Below, one piece after another: positions 63,503 through 64,000 of a DNA stretch of 64,000 nucleotides; position 1 is the stretch's first letter, and each line of letters starts with the position of its first letter. The stretch lies in NCBI RefSeq assembly GCF_035555955.1, contig NZ_DATMGA010000066.1:186001-250000 (forward strand). The letters are read 5' to 3'. Source of the DNA: Eoetvoesia sp035555955 (lineage in GTDB: Bacteria > Pseudomonadota > Gammaproteobacteria > Burkholderiales > Burkholderiaceae_B). Both the position numbers and the translations under genes were made by a program. The notes beneath the pieces were generated by a model. That model was not told where the DNA came from. It did no database searches and worked only from the letters and a program-made list of their open reading frames with translations.

Positions 63503-64000
63503 CCGCCCTGCTTCAAGTCGAACACATCGAAACCGCCTATGGCGCCAGCCAGGTGCTGTTCGGCATCGAGTTTTCAATACAAGCCGGCGAAATGGCCACG
63601 CTGCTGGGGCGCAACGGCATGGGCAAGACCACCACCGTGCGCTCCATCCTGGGGCTGACCCCCATCCGCAAAGGCAGCGTCAGGTTCCAGGATCGAACCA
63701 TCCACACCTGGACGGCCGACCGGATTGCCCGCCTGGGCATCGCCGTAGTGCCGGAAGGCCGGCAGATATTTCCCAATCTTTCCGTCCAGGAGAATCTGGT
63801 CGCCTTTGCCAGCAACCGGTCGCACAGCTCCGAACCCTGGACGCTGGAACGTGTATATGCGCTGTTTCCCCGCTTGCAGGAGCGAGCCGGCAACATGGGC
63901 AACCAGCTTTCAGGCGGCGAGCAGCAAATGCTGGCGATCGGGCGCGCGCTGATGACCAACCCGCACCTGCTCATCCTGGATGAAGCCACCGAAGGCCTGG
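63499..64000 (+). CDS. livF: Branched-chain amino acid ABC ATPase LivF (partial, runs off window)
   Basis: First 167 codons of the second ATPase: Walker A GRNGMGKTTT, Q-loop region VVPEGRQIFPNLSVQENL, signature NQLSGGEQQMLAIGRALM and Walker B LLILDEATEGL, where the window ends. Start ATG overlaps the livG stop. The 3' end and any binding-protein gene lie outside the window. Confidence 0.92.

Overview
This window reads like chromosome of a high-GC betaproteobacterium, most likely Burkholderiales and probably Alcaligenaceae. That is an inference from codon and GC bias, a complete Gsp-type type II secretion system (T2SS), LivHMGF transport with IclR-controlled aromatic catabolism, and CueR/CopZ/CopA and CbpA/CbpM modules. 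No rRNA, tRNA or CRISPR array was found.

Layout. 0.2-3.5 kb: a lipoprotein sulfatase with a C-terminal dockerin-like EF-hand module, overlapping the gene for an exported formylglycine-generating enzyme. 3.7-15.7 kb: a T2SS locus, with gspGHIJKLMNDEF on the minus strand and gspC-gspO divergent; the secretin appears to be a lipoprotein. 15.7-19 kb: a GST gene, then a rhombosortase and a single GlyGly-CTERM protein, the processing partners expected for T2SS cargo. 19.2-33 kb: a visibly lower-GC copper-resistance island (HMBD-type P1B ATPase; copABCD plus a cytochrome c; copRS with a palindromic cop box; MFS and PAP2 proteins) whose right side is broken up by IS3 and IS21 remnants, a truncated gene and an orphan antitoxin. 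33.5-35.2 kb: a TlpA-like protein and a metal-motif BNR-repeat protein. 35.4-38.6 kb: a fluoride riboswitch with its terminator in front of two translationally coupled MutS-like ATPases. 38.7-43.5 kb: DUF1345, copZ, cueR, a HepT/MntA pair and a second copper ATPase, with two CueR-type promoters of 19-bp spacing. 43.6-49.4 kb: dienelactone hydrolase, Kef antiporter, CbpA/CbpM, glutathionyl-hydroquinone reductase, acylphosphatase. 49.5-53.8 kb: a probable IclR-controlled aromatic gene group. 53.8-60.6 kb: GGCT-like protein, DmeF-type efflux, FlhE-like protein, PPK2, a secreted PIG-L deacetylase, a RES/Xre toxin-antitoxin pair and ArsC. 60.9-64 kb: livHMGF, cut by the window end.

How the genes work together. 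The most unusual units are (1) the fluoride-riboswitch-controlled tandem MutS-like ATPases, which lack mismatch-recognition domains and carry Asn-Glu at Walker B; (2) the compact T2SS with liposecretin, rhombosortase and one GlyGly-CTERM client; and (3) the dockerin-bearing sulfatase with its own exported activating enzyme. Copper handling is layered: a two-component periplasmic island and a CueR cytoplasmic circuit lie within 24 kb of each other, with the metal-motif BNR/TlpA pair between them.
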